Shown here: positions 15,564 to 24,391 of the stretch, one piece after another
How positions within the stretch are numbered: position 1 is the stretch's first letter
How the letters are laid out: the number at the start of each line of letters is the position of its first letter
From: Yes71-27 sp040758635
GTDB lineage: Bacteria > Bacillota > Desulfotomaculia > Desulfotomaculales > Ammonificaceae
Length of the DNA: 35,791 bases
NCBI GenBank assembly: GCA_040758635.1
Contig: JBFLVI010000022.1
Location: 1-35,791 of the forward strand
Direction: 5' to 3'
The notes under the pieces: generated by a model
What the model saw: the letters and a program-made list of their open reading frames with translations, nothing else
What the model was told of the DNA's origin: nothing
Databases searched by the model: none
Made by a program: the position numbers and the translations under genes

Positions 15564-17519
15564 CTACTCCCCCCGGAGCACGTCCTCCACGTACGCCCGC
15601 AGCACCTCGGCCACGCCCCAGGCCTGGGCGAAGCAGCCCCGCGGCCAGTGGGGTTCGTCCCCGTCGAAGATTTCAGAAACGTAACCGACCCCGTGGTCGG
15701 CCAGGTGATCGAGGAAGGGCAGCAGAAACGACCGCGCCCGCTCCCGCGCTGCCTCCGTGCGGTGTACCCGGCGGTAGGCGGTAACGAAGGGCCCGATCAG
15801 CCAGCTCCAAACGGTTCCTTGGTGGTAGGCCGCATCGCGGCTCCGCCGGTCGCCGCAATAGCGCCCCTTATAAGCCGGATCCCGCGGCGAAAGGGAGCGC
15901 AGCCCGTAGGGAGTGTAAAGCTCGGCCTCCACCCGCCCCACCACCGCCCGGGCCTGCTCCAGGCTTAAGGGAGAGTAGGGAAGGCTCACGGCAAATACCT
16001 GGTTCGGCCGGACGCTCGCGTCCCTGCACTCCTCCCGGACCACGTCGTAAAGGTACCCGTCCGGATGCCAGAAGGCGGCAAACCCCCGCCGGATCCGCTC
16101 CGGGAGCCCGGGGTAAGGGAAAGCAATTTTGAAGCGGGCACAAAGTTTTTCCAGGATGCAAACCGCGTTATACCAGAGGGCGTTTATCTCCACCGCCTTA
16201 CCGTGCCGGGGCGTGACCACCCAGTCGTCAACCTTCGCGTCCATCCAGGTGAGCTGCACCCCGGGGTGTCCGGCAGTAATCAGGCCGTCCTCCGCCATCC
16301 GGATGCCGAAATGAGTTCCTTTAACATAACGCCTCAAAATCGCGTCCAGCACGGGCAGTGCCGTCCTGAACACAAACTCCTCGTCTTCGGTATATTGCAG
16401 GTACTTGTAAACCGCCTGGAAGTACCAGAGCGCCGCGTCCACCGTGTTGTAGAGCGGTTCTCCGCCCCCGTCGGGAAACAGGTTCGGCAGGAGGCCGTCC
16501 TTCACGTGGGCGCCGAAAAAAGCAAGCATCTCCCGGGCCGCGGCGTACCGCCCGGTGACCAGCGTTAGGCCCGGCAGGGCGATCATGGTGTCGCGCCCCC
16601 AGTCGGTGAACCAGGGGTAACCGGCCAGAACGGTGGCGCTATCCGGCTCCCGGCGCCTGACCACGAAGGCATCCGACGCCCGGACCAGCGCCCGCGCAAA
16701 CGGATCCCTCAATCCCGCCGCCCGCACCAACCGGCCCAGTCGCCGGCGCTCTTTTATCAGGAGTTTCTCCGCCGTCCCGGGTTCCGGCCCTGCTCCCGCC
16801 GCGGCCACCACCGCGAATACCGTCTCTTCCCCTGCAGGCAACTCCACCTCGAACCGGCCCGGAAGAAAATGGTCTTCCCACGGGTTGAGCCCGCGCTCTT
16901 CCTCGGCCGGGTACCGCATCCCGTAAAACCAGTCGGGGTGGCTGAAATACTGTCCCGCACTGCTCCGGAGCAAAAGCGGCGGGATCCCCTCGCGGCCGGT
17001 GATCCGGACACCGCCCGCAACCGGCTCCTGGTGAAATTCTATTTCCCCTCGATAGGTGTTGCCGTGATAATCCCGGCAATTCACCAGCGGGACCAGGACG
17101 AGGCGCGCCCGGCTGCCGCCGTTATAAATCCGGTACAGAACCACGACGGCGTTGGTGCCGGAGGGCATAAAAACGAGTTTCCGCAACAGGACGTGCCCGC
17201 AGGAATAGGTGAATTCGGGGAAGGGATCCACCACTGCGCGCTGCAGATGGACGAAACCGCTTTCGGTAACCCCCCCGGCGGTGCAGTTGGTGGCCAGGTT
17301 GTAGTAAAGGCCCTCCGCTTCCAGCCGCTCGTCCAGCTTGGCAAGCAGTAGAAACCGCCTGAGGGGAGGGTTCAGCGCCGCGACCAGCAGTCCGTGGTAC
17401 CGGCGGGTGTTCGCCCCGACGAGCGTCCCCGCGGCAAAACCGCCGATCCCGTTGGTCACCAGCCACTCCCGCTCGCAACCCCGCTCAAAGGTCCGCCAGG
17501 CCTCTTTGCCGAAGTGCAT
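15564..17519 (-). CDS. Glycogen debranching enzyme (amylo-alpha-1,6-glucosidase, GH133-like)
   Basis: A 651-residue protein with the two-part structure of bacterial/archaeal debranching enzymes. The N-terminal domain opens EWLVTNGIGGFAAGT and NTRRYHGLLVAA. The C-terminal (alpha/alpha)6-barrel amylo-alpha-1,6-glucosidase domain has the conserved WFTDWGRDTMIALPGL at about residues 300-315, and QLTWMDAK and AYHQGTVWSWLIGPF further on. It removes the branch stubs of glycogen. No signal peptide is seen, so it acts in the cytoplasm. The start has AGGGGGTAGGAG directly upstream. It lies between the glucokinase and isomerase genes; no glycogen synthase or phosphorylase is in the window. Confidence 0.9.
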   Translation of the reverse strand: MHFGKEAWRTFERGCEREWLVTNGIGGFAAGTLVGANTRRYHGLLVAALNPPLRRFLLLAKLDERLEAEGLYYNLATNCTAGGVTESGFVHLQRAVVDPFPEFTYSCGHVLLRKLVFMPSGTNAVVVLYRIYNGGSRARLVLVPLVNCRDYHGNTYRGEIEFHQEPVAGGVRITGREGIPPLLLRSSAGQYFSHPDWFYGMRYPAEEERGLNPWEDHFLPGRFEVELPAGEETVFAVVAAAGAGPEPGTAEKLLIKERRRLGRLVRAAGLRDPFARALVRASDAFVVRRREPDSATVLAGYPWFTDWGRDTMIALPGLTLVTGRYAAAREMLAFFGAHVKDGLLPNLFPDGGGEPLYNTVDAALWYFQAVYKYLQYTEDEEFVFRTALPVLDAILRRYVKGTHFGIRMAEDGLITAGHPGVQLTWMDAKVDDWVVTPRHGKAVEINALWYNAVCILEKLCARFKIAFPYPGLPERIRRGFAAFWHPDGYLYDVVREECRDASVRPNQVFAVSLPYSPLSLEQARAVVGRVEAELYTPYGLRSLSPRDPAYKGRYCGDRRSRDAAYHQGTVWSWLIGPFVTAYRRVHRTEAARERARSFLLPFLDHLADHGVGYVSEIFDGDEPHWPRGCFAQAWGVAEVLRAYVEDVLRGE

Positions 17520-17554
17520 CTCCTACCCCCTACTAAAAGGTCAGGCTGATTCGG

Positions 17555-17625
17555 TCAAGAATTCAGAATCCAGAATTCAGAATTCAGAATTCAGAGTAGG
17601 GCCTTCTGACTTCTGACTTCTGACC
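17555..17625. repeat. Heptad tandem repeat CAGAATT / TTCTGAC
   Basis: The left side has five CAGAATT/CAGAATC units (17564-17595) and the right side three TTCTGAC units (17604-17624), so the tract can fold back on itself. It fills most of the 108-nt gap between the glucokinase and debranching genes. Confidence 0.7.
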
Positions 17626-17627
17626 CT

Positions 17628-18584
17628 TTATTCCGGCCTCAAAGCATAAGCCACCGCCCCCAGCACCCCCGAACGCCCGCCCAGTTCGGCCGTTACCAGG
17701 CGTGTTGCTTCCCAGGCGCTTTGGAACGCCCGGCGCCTGACCTCTTCCTGCAGCGTTTCCCAGAAAAGCGGCGCGCTGTGCATCATCCCGCCGCCCAGAA
17801 CGATCACTTCCGGGTTGAGCAGGTTCAATACCGCCGCCACCCCGATCCCGAGCCAGCGGGCGGCGCCGTCAAGCAATTCCCGCGCCTCGGCATCCCCCTG
17901 AGCGGCTGCGGCACCGACGGTCTTCGCGGTTACCGCCTCTACCGCGCCGCCGGCAAGGGCCAGGATGCCCCGTCCCCCGCCGCGGGCGATAAGTCCTCTG
18001 GCCTCCCGGGCCACCGCGGTCCCGGAAGCCAGCGCTTCCAGGCAGCCCCGGTTGCCGCAGTGGCATTCCGGCCCGTCCGGCAGGACGGTGATGTGACCGA
18101 CTTCCCCGGCGCCGTAGCTCGCCCCCCGGTAAAGCCGCCCGCCGAAAACCAGCCCTCCCCCGATCCCGGTGCTCACCGTGATGTAAACCAGGTGCTGCGC
18201 CTCCCGCCCCGCCCCGTAGACAAACTCGCCCCAGGCCGCAAGGTTGGCATCGTTGTCCAGAAAGACGGGAACCCCGAGCAACGCTTCCAGCGAGGCTTTT
18301 AGCGGGACGTTTCGCCAGCCCAGGTTGGGCGCGACGTGTACCACGCCCTTTTCAACGTCCAGAGGGCCGGGAGCGCCCAGCCCCACACGCAGCAGCCTGC
18401 CTGAAAGCCCGGCCTGGTGTTCGACCTCGTGTACCGTTTGTACAATCCGGCCCAGCACCCGCTCGTAACCTTCCGCGGCGTACGTGGGAACCTTCACTTC
18501 CGCCCGAACCGCACCGTCCGGCGTGGCCAGGGCGGTGTAGATCTTTGTGCCGCCCAAATCCACCCCCACCACGTAATCGCTCAC
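17628..18584 (-). CDS. ROK-family glucokinase
   Basis: A 318-residue sugar kinase. The ATP-binding DLGGTKI is near the N-terminus, LDNDANLAAWGE is in the middle, and the ROK signature GEVGHITV is followed by the zinc-binding CHCGNRGCLE. No N-terminal helix-turn-helix is present, so it is an enzyme and not a NagC/XylR repressor. The GTG at 18584 with GGGGAG 8 nt upstream gives the standard ROK N-terminus; an open frame upstream to 18734 is not supported. It lies upstream of the debranching enzyme and would phosphorylate glucose released from branch points. Exact sugar specificity is inferred from family and context. Confidence 0.9.
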   Translation of the reverse strand: MSDYVVGVDLGGTKIYTALATPDGAVRAEVKVPTYAAEGYERVLGRIVQTVHEVEHQAGLSGRLLRVGLGAPGPLDVEKGVVHVAPNLGWRNVPLKASLEALLGVPVFLDNDANLAAWGEFVYGAGREAQHLVYITVSTGIGGGLVFGGRLYRGASYGAGEVGHITVLPDGPECHCGNRGCLEALASGTAVAREARGLIARGGGRGILALAGGAVEAVTAKTVGAAAAQGDAEARELLDGAARWLGIGVAAVLNLLNPEVIVLGGGMMHSAPLFWETLQEEVRRRAFQSAWEATRLVTAELGGRSGVLGAVAYALRPE

Positions 18585-18651
18585 ATCCGCCACTCCCCTG
18601 AAAAATTTGCCGGAAAGGCCCCGGACCTTTTCCCTTTCTGACGGCCCGGGC

Positions 18652-19461
18652 TCAAGACCGCCTCCCCAAAACGAACCTTTCAATGGCCAGCGCCACCCCG
18701 TCCGCGTCGTTGGCCGCCGTAACGTGCGTGGCACAGGCCTTTATTTCCGGCCTGGCATTTGCCATCACCACGGCTGTGCCGGCAAACTCGAGCATCGGAA
18801 TGTCGTTGTAACTGTCCCCGATGGCCATAACCTCTCCCCGTGAAATCCCGAACTCTTCCGCCACCCGCCTGAGCGCCTCCCCCTTCGTTGCGCCGGGGTC
18901 TGAAAACTCCAAGAAATAGGGCTTGGACTTGCTGACGTGCAGCACCCCGGCGTAACGGGTTAACAGCTCCGGGAGAAGCCGGTCTATTTCTTCTTCCGGT
19001 GCGACCATCACGATCTTTGTCGGCGGTACCCGCAAAAACCCGAGCAGGTCCCCCACCACGCGCGGGGTCACGCGCGAAATCCGCGCGTACCGTTCTCCTT
19101 CCGGGGTAAGGCGTGGCATGCACAGGGTGTCGTCCACGTAGACCTGGAGGTGAAACCCGGTAGGTGAAAGATGTCCGATCACGTCCCGGGCCAGGTCGAG
19201 CGCCACCGGCCGGTAAAAAACCTCCCTCCCCGTGAGGTGTTCCTTAACCAGCGCCCCCTGGTAAGTGATAAGCGGCGTTGTAAGTCCCAGTTCCCGGGCG
19301 AAGGGAACCGCCGAACAAAACATCCGGCCCGTAGCCAGAACCACCCGCACACCCTTCTCCGAAGCATTCCTGACCGCTTCCTTCACCCGGGGTGAGATTT
19401 TCAGCGCCGGGTCGAGGAGGGTGTCGTCCAAATCCACGGCAACCAGTCTGACCTCAGCCAA
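18652..19461 (-). CDS. Cof-type HAD-IIB sugar-phosphate phosphatase
   Basis: A 269-residue HAD hydrolase. Motif I, VAVDLDDTLLD, is at residues 7-17, motif II VLATGR at about 40-45, motif III at the KGEAL lysine, and motif IV GDSYNDIPML near residue 217. A C2 cap domain lies between motifs II and III. Substrates of this subfamily are small phosphates such as sugar phosphates or flavin precursors, and none can be assigned here. The start is TTG with GGAG/AAGGAA upstream. It overlaps the end of uvrC by 8 nt, so the two are translationally coupled and likely one transcript with uvrA-uvrC. Confidence 0.87.
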   Translation of the reverse strand: MAEVRLVAVDLDDTLLDPALKISPRVKEAVRNASEKGVRVVLATGRMFCSAVPFARELGLTTPLITYQGALVKEHLTGREVFYRPVALDLARDVIGHLSPTGFHLQVYVDDTLCMPRLTPEGERYARISRVTPRVVGDLLGFLRVPPTKIVMVAPEEEIDRLLPELLTRYAGVLHVSKSKPYFLEFSDPGATKGEALRRVAEEFGISRGEVMAIGDSYNDIPMLEFAGTAVVMANARPEIKACATHVTAANDADGVALAIERFVLGRRS

Positions 19462-21331
19462 TTCCTTCTCCTTTAAGCTTTTGCTCCCGAAAGTATTGGT
19501 AGACCGCCTCGGCCGCCCGGCGGTTCATTCCCGGTACGCGGCGCAGTTCCTCTAAACCCGCCTGTTGCAAAGTTTCCAGCGAAAGAAAGGCCTGCAACAG
19601 CGCCCGCCGCCGGACGGGGCCGATGCCTTCAATCTCTTCGAGGACCGATTTCAAACCGGCCGCCCGGCGCTTCCGGTGGAAGGAAACGGCGAACCGGTGC
19701 GCCTCGTCCCTGACCCGCTGCAGCAGCCGCAGGGTGCGGTCGTCCCGGGGAAGGACGACCGGTTCCGCCCGGCCGGGGCGGTAAAGCCATTCGTTCTCCT
19801 TGGCCAGCCCGATCACCGGGATTCCCTCGTAGCCGAACTCGGCCAGCACCCCGCTGGCCACCGCCGCCTGGCCGGCGCCCCCGTCAACCAGCACCACGTC
19901 GGGCAGCGGCAGGAACTTCGCCGCGCGGGCGGCCAGAACCCCGGCGGCAACCGCCTGCTCCTCCTCTCTGGCGCGGGCAAACCGGCGGCGGAGCGCCTCC
20001 CGCAAGGCGGCGTAGTCGTCCGGTTTCCCGGCCGGGTTCACCGCGAACCGCCGGTAGCCGCTCTTCAGGGGTTTTCCCTCTTTAAACACCACCATCACCG
20101 CCACGGGAGTCGTTCCCTGCAGGCAGGACGCGTCGTACCCCTCGATCCGCTGCGGCGGCGCCCCCAGACCCAAAAGGTCGCCCAGCGCCGCCAGGGCCTC
20201 TCCTTTCACCGCCGCGTCAGCCCCGGTCTCCTCCAGCGCGGCGGCGGCGTTCGCCGCGGCCAGATTGAGAAGCTCCCTTTTTCTCCCCCGGCGGGGGACG
20301 GTCAGGACGACCCTCCTGCCGGCCCGCTCCTGGAGATAAGCCCGTAGTACTGCTCCTTCATCGCCAAGCTCGGCGGGAAGAATCACTTCGCGCGGTACCG
20401 ACGCCGCCACACCGCCGTAATACTGCTTTAAAAACCCGGCCAGCACCGCAGCATCCTCCTGCCCGGCCGCTCCCGTCAGTGGAAACCGCTCCTGGCCGAT
20501 CAGCCTCCCCTCCCGAATCACGAGGACCGCCGCGGCCGCCTCTTCTCCCGCGCGCCCGAGGGCCACCACGTCCTGGTCCTCACTCCGCCCCGAAACCACC
20601 CGCTGCCGCGCCAGGACCGTTTGCAGCGCCCGGAGCCGGTCTCGCAGCACCGCTGCCCGCTCAAACTTCAAATCGGCGGCGGCGGCCGCCATTTGCTCTT
20701 CCAGTTGCCGCATAACCGCCCGGTACCGTCCCTCGAGGAACAGGCACAGCGCCTCGATCCCCTGCCGGTATGCTTCGGGATCTGCAGCGCCGGTGCACGG
20801 TCCCGGGCAGCGTTTAATGTGGTAGTTCAGGCACGGGCGGCTCCGGCCCGGCACGGTGCTCTTACAGGAGCGGTACGGAAAAACCGTCCGCAGGAACCGG
20901 AGTGTCTCGTAGACCGCTCCGGCCCGGGTGTAAGGACCGAAGTAGCGCGCGCCGTCCCCGGCCCGCCGGCGGGAAAAAAGGACCCGGGGGAACTCTTCCT
21001 GCACCGTGACCTTGATGTACGGGTAAGTCTTGTCATCCTTCAGGACCACGTTGTACCGGGGGCGGTGGCGCTTGATCAGGTTGGCTTCCAGGACCAGCGC
21101 CTCCACCTCGTTTGCCGTTACGATAAACGAAAGGTCGGCGGCCTTTTCCAGCATCGCCGATATCTTCGCCGGCTGCCCGGTTTGAAAGTAGCTCCGCACC
21201 CGGTTCCGGAGCGACAGGGCCTTGCCTACATAAAGGACCCCGCCTGCCGCGTCCCGAAAAAGGTAGACCCCGGGCCGGTCCGGGAGTTTATGCACCTTTC
21301 GGAGTAAATCCGTCCGCATGCTGTCAATCAC
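19454..21331 (-). CDS. uvrC: Excinuclease ABC subunit C
   Basis: A roughly 625-residue nucleotide-excision-repair nuclease that makes both incisions. Domains in order: GIY-YIG nuclease (GVYLFRDAAGGVLYVGKA, about residues 20-37), a Cys-containing region (CPGPC), a UVR motif that binds UvrB, an RNase H-like domain with VLVDGGAGQ, and two C-terminal helix-hairpin-helix motifs (IEGIGPVRRRALL, LRRVPGMNRRAAE). I prefer the GTG at 21331, which has GGCGGAG 6 nt upstream. A TTG at 21361 and an ATG at 21319 are alternatives. It begins 37 nt after uvrA stops. Confidence 0.94.
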   Translation of the reverse strand: MIDSMRTDLLRKVHKLPDRPGVYLFRDAAGGVLYVGKALSLRNRVRSYFQTGQPAKISAMLEKAADLSFIVTANEVEALVLEANLIKRHRPRYNVVLKDDKTYPYIKVTVQEEFPRVLFSRRRAGDGARYFGPYTRAGAVYETLRFLRTVFPYRSCKSTVPGRSRPCLNYHIKRCPGPCTGAADPEAYRQGIEALCLFLEGRYRAVMRQLEEQMAAAAADLKFERAAVLRDRLRALQTVLARQRVVSGRSEDQDVVALGRAGEEAAAAVLVIREGRLIGQERFPLTGAAGQEDAAVLAGFLKQYYGGVAASVPREVILPAELGDEGAVLRAYLQERAGRRVVLTVPRRGRKRELLNLAAANAAAALEETGADAAVKGEALAALGDLLGLGAPPQRIEGYDASCLQGTTPVAVMVVFKEGKPLKSGYRRFAVNPAGKPDDYAALREALRRRFARAREEEQAVAAGVLAARAAKFLPLPDVVLVDGGAGQAAVASGVLAEFGYEGIPVIGLAKENEWLYRPGRAEPVVLPRDDRTLRLLQRVRDEAHRFAVSFHRKRRAAGLKSVLEEIEGIGPVRRRALLQAFLSLETLQQAGLEELRRVPGMNRRAAEAVYQYFREQKLKGEGIG

Positions 21332-21368
21332 GGGATACTCCGCCTCACCCCTCAGGATCAAGCATTTC

Positions 21369-24215
21369 TCAGGAGCGCGCCGCCCGGCCGACCAGGGGCT
21401 CCCGCCCGGCCGCCAGGACCCGCCGCATGTACCGTCCCGTATAAGAATGCGCCACCCCGGCTACCTCTTCCGGCGTCCCGGCGGCGACCACGGTCCCCCC
21501 AAGGGCGCCGCCCTCCGGACCGAGATCAATAATGTAGTCCGCCGTTTTCACCACGTCCAGGTTGTGCTCGATAACCACCACCGTATTCCCGGCGTCCACC
21601 AGGCGGTGCAGCACGTCGAGCAGCCGCGCCACGTCGGCGAAATGCAAACCTGTCGTCGGCTCGTCTAAAATATAGAGCGTCCGCCCCGTCGCACGCCGCG
21701 AAAGCTCGGCCGCCAGCTTTACCCGCTGCGCCTCGCCTCCGGAAAGGGTGGTGGCAGGCTGGCCCAGTTTGATGTAACCGAGACCGACGTCCTGCAGGGT
21801 TTTCAGGCGCCGGTAAATCTTCGGGAAGGCCTCGAAAAACACCAGTGCTTCGTCCACGGTAAGGTCCAGCACGTCCGCGATGCTCTTCCCCCGGAATTTT
21901 ACTTCGAGGGTCTCCCGGTTGTAACGCCGCCCCTTGCAAACCTCGCAGGGAACGTACACGTCCGGCAGGAAGTGCATTTCGATCTTCACGATTCCGTCGC
22001 CGCGGCAGGCCTCGCACCGCCCGCCGGCAACGTTGAAGCTGAACCGGCCGGGCTTGTAACCCCGCACCCGCGCCTCCGGAAGCAGTGCAAAAAGCTCCCG
22101 GATGTCGGTAAAGACACCGGTATAGGTGGCGGGATTGGAACGCGGCGTCCTGCCGATGGGCGCCTGGTCCACGTTGATTACTTTGTCAATGTACTCGACA
22201 CCGTCCAGCCCGGTATGCGCTCCCGGAAGCTCCCGCGCCCCGTGCAACTCCCGGGCCAGCGCGCGGTAAAGGATGTCGTTCACCAGCGTACTCTTCCCCG
22301 ACCCCGAAACCCCCGTAACACAGGTAAAGAGGCCGACCGGGAAGCCCACGTCAATCGCCTTCAGGTTGTGGGCGCTCGCCCCCAGCACTTTCAGCCACCG
22401 GCCATCCGGCCGGCGCCTCGGCCGTATAGGGATGATTTTCCGCCCGCTCAAGTACTGGCCGGTCAGGGATGCCGGGTGCCGCATGATCTCCGCCGGCGGC
22501 CCCTCGGCCACCACCGTGCCGCCGTGGGCTCCGGCTCCCGGGCCGATATCTATGACGTGGTCGGCACTCAGGATCGTTTCCGCGTCGTGCTCGACCACGA
22601 TCACGGTGTTCCCCAGATCCCGCAGCCGTTTCAGCATTGCTAACAGCCGCCCCTGGTCCCGCGGGTGCAGGCCGATACTGGGCTCGTCCAGGATGTAGAT
22701 CACGCCCATCAACCCTGAGCCGATCTGCGTGGCCAGGCGAATCCGCTGCGCCTCCCCGCCCGAGAGGGTGTTGGCCGCCCGGTCCAGGGAAAGGTAGTCC
22801 AGCCCTACGTTGACCAAAAACCCGAGCCGCGCCTTTATCTCTTTTAAAATCTGCCGGGCGATCAACTGCTCCCGCGGCCCCAGTTCCAGCCCTTCAAAAA
22901 AGCGCGCCGCCTCCGCCACCGAAAGCGCCGTCACCTCGTTGACGGCACGCCCGCCGACCTTAACCGCCAGGGCTTCGGGTCTCAGCCGCGCCCCCTGACA
23001 GGTGCTGCAAAGCCGCGGGCGCATCATCTGTTCGATCTCGCCTTTTATGTAGTCCGAGGACGTTTCCCGGTAGCGCCGCGCTAAATACGGAATCACCCCT
23101 TCAAAGGGCGCCGCATATTCCCGGCGCCGCCCGCCGAGGTCCCGGTAAACGAAGCGCACCCGCTCCGCGCCGGTACCGTAAAGAATAATCTGCTGGTGCT
23201 CTGGCGCAAGCCGCGCATACGGAACAGCGGTAGAAAAACCGTAGTGCCGCGCCAAGCTCTCCAGGAGGTAAAACTGGCCGCTGTAGTATGACCAGCCCGC
23301 CACCGCCCCCTCTTCCAGGCTCTTCCGGGGGTCAACCACCAGTTCCGGGTCTACTTCTAAAAGCGCTCCCAACCCGGTGCAGGCCGGGCAGGCCCCGTAG
23401 GGACTGTTAAAGGAAAAGAGGCGCGGCGAAAGCTCCGGCAGGCTCACCCCGCACTCCGGACAGGCAAACTTACTGCTGAAGAGCAACTCCGGCCCGTCAA
23501 CCACCGCCGCCACCGCCAGTCCGTCGGCCAGCTTCAGGGCCGTTTCGAAAGAGTCGGCCAGGCGGAACGAGACCTCCGGTTTGAGCACCAGCCGGTCCAC
23601 CACGACCTCGATGGTGTGTTTCTTGTTCTTGTCCAGCCGGATCTCTTCGTCTCCAAGCTCCCGCACGGTTCCGTTAACGCGCACCCGAACGAACCCCTGC
23701 CGCCGGGCCTCCTCAAAAATACGGCTGTGCTCCCCTTTTTTCCCGCGCACCACGGGGGCCAGGATGAAAACCCGCGTTCCTTCGGGAAGGGCCAGCACCC
23801 GGTCCACCATCTGCGAGACCGCCTGCTGCTGGATGGGAATGCCGCACTGCGGGCAGTGCGGCTGGCCGACCCGGGCGTAAAGCAGCCGCAGGTAGTCGTA
23901 GATCTCCGTCACCGTGCCGACGGTGGAACGGGGGTTGTGGCTGGCCGACTTCTGGTCAATGGAGATGGCCGGGGAAAGCCCCTCGATGCTATCAACGTCC
24001 GGTTTGTCCATTTGGCCAAGAAACTGGCGCGCGTAAGCAGACAGCGACTCCACATAGCGCCGCTGCCCTTCTGCGTAGATGGTATCGAAAGCGAGCGAAG
24101 ACTTCCCCGACCCCGAAAGCCCCGTGATCACCGTGAGCCTGTTCCGGGGAATGGTCACCGTAATATTTTTTAAGTTGTGTACGCGTGCACCCCTTACGAT
24201 AATCGCGTCCTGCAT
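21369..24215 (-). CDS. uvrA: Excinuclease ABC subunit A
   Basis: A 948-residue DNA-damage sensor ATPase. It has two ABC modules: Walker A GLSGSGKSSLAF near residue 30 and GVSGSGKSTLVND near 640, and two LSGGEAQR signatures. The zinc-binding cysteines CPEC/CPAC and CEAC/CEVC are intact. UvrA loads UvrB at lesions. The ATG at 24215 follows GGTGAAGAAG; a GTG three codons earlier overlaps that site and is less likely. It is upstream of uvrC and downstream of uvrB across a 176-nt gap filled by a heptad palindrome. Confidence 0.97.
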   Translation of the reverse strand: MQDAIIVRGARVHNLKNITVTIPRNRLTVITGLSGSGKSSLAFDTIYAEGQRRYVESLSAYARQFLGQMDKPDVDSIEGLSPAISIDQKSASHNPRSTVGTVTEIYDYLRLLYARVGQPHCPQCGIPIQQQAVSQMVDRVLALPEGTRVFILAPVVRGKKGEHSRIFEEARRQGFVRVRVNGTVRELGDEEIRLDKNKKHTIEVVVDRLVLKPEVSFRLADSFETALKLADGLAVAAVVDGPELLFSSKFACPECGVSLPELSPRLFSFNSPYGACPACTGLGALLEVDPELVVDPRKSLEEGAVAGWSYYSGQFYLLESLARHYGFSTAVPYARLAPEHQQIILYGTGAERVRFVYRDLGGRRREYAAPFEGVIPYLARRYRETSSDYIKGEIEQMMRPRLCSTCQGARLRPEALAVKVGGRAVNEVTALSVAEAARFFEGLELGPREQLIARQILKEIKARLGFLVNVGLDYLSLDRAANTLSGGEAQRIRLATQIGSGLMGVIYILDEPSIGLHPRDQGRLLAMLKRLRDLGNTVIVVEHDAETILSADHVIDIGPGAGAHGGTVVAEGPPAEIMRHPASLTGQYLSGRKIIPIRPRRRPDGRWLKVLGASAHNLKAIDVGFPVGLFTCVTGVSGSGKSTLVNDILYRALARELHGARELPGAHTGLDGVEYIDKVINVDQAPIGRTPRSNPATYTGVFTDIRELFALLPEARVRGYKPGRFSFNVAGGRCEACRGDGIVKIEMHFLPDVYVPCEVCKGRRYNRETLEVKFRGKSIADVLDLTVDEALVFFEAFPKIYRRLKTLQDVGLGYIKLGQPATTLSGGEAQRVKLAAELSRRATGRTLYILDEPTTGLHFADVARLLDVLHRLVDAGNTVVVIEHNLDVVKTADYIIDLGPEGGALGGTVVAAGTPEEVAGVAHSYTGRYMRRVLAAGREPLVGRAARS

Positions 24216-24244
24216 CTTCTTCACCGCTATAAGCCTGATATTCG

Positions 24245-24391
24245 GGGTCCAGAATTCAGAATTCAGTAGCCAGAATCCAGAATCCAGAATGTCTTTGTAG
24301 GAATTCGCTACGCAAATTCCTTTCTTGAAGTTCTATGGCTCCTGCACCCTACCTTCTGGCTTCTGACTTCTGGCTTCTGGCTTCTGGACCC
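24245..24391. repeat. Palindromic heptad element with central hairpin and perfect ends
   Basis: A 147-nt element fills the uvrB-uvrA gap. Its termini are a perfect 10-bp inverted repeat (GGGTCCAGAA at 24245-24254, TTCTGGACCC at 24382-24391). The left arm holds CAGAATT/CAGAATC units and the right arm TTCTGGC/TTCTGAC units. The centre, GTAGGAATTCGCTACG followed by CAAATTCC, matches the centre of the element at 13079. The right end touches the uvrB stop codon. Confidence 0.75.

Noticed and set aside
18585..18734. 50-codon N-terminal extension of the ROK kinase
   Set aside because: The ROK fold begins at DYVVGVDLGG. The extension overlaps the end of the upstream gene, and a good ribosome site precedes the internal GTG.
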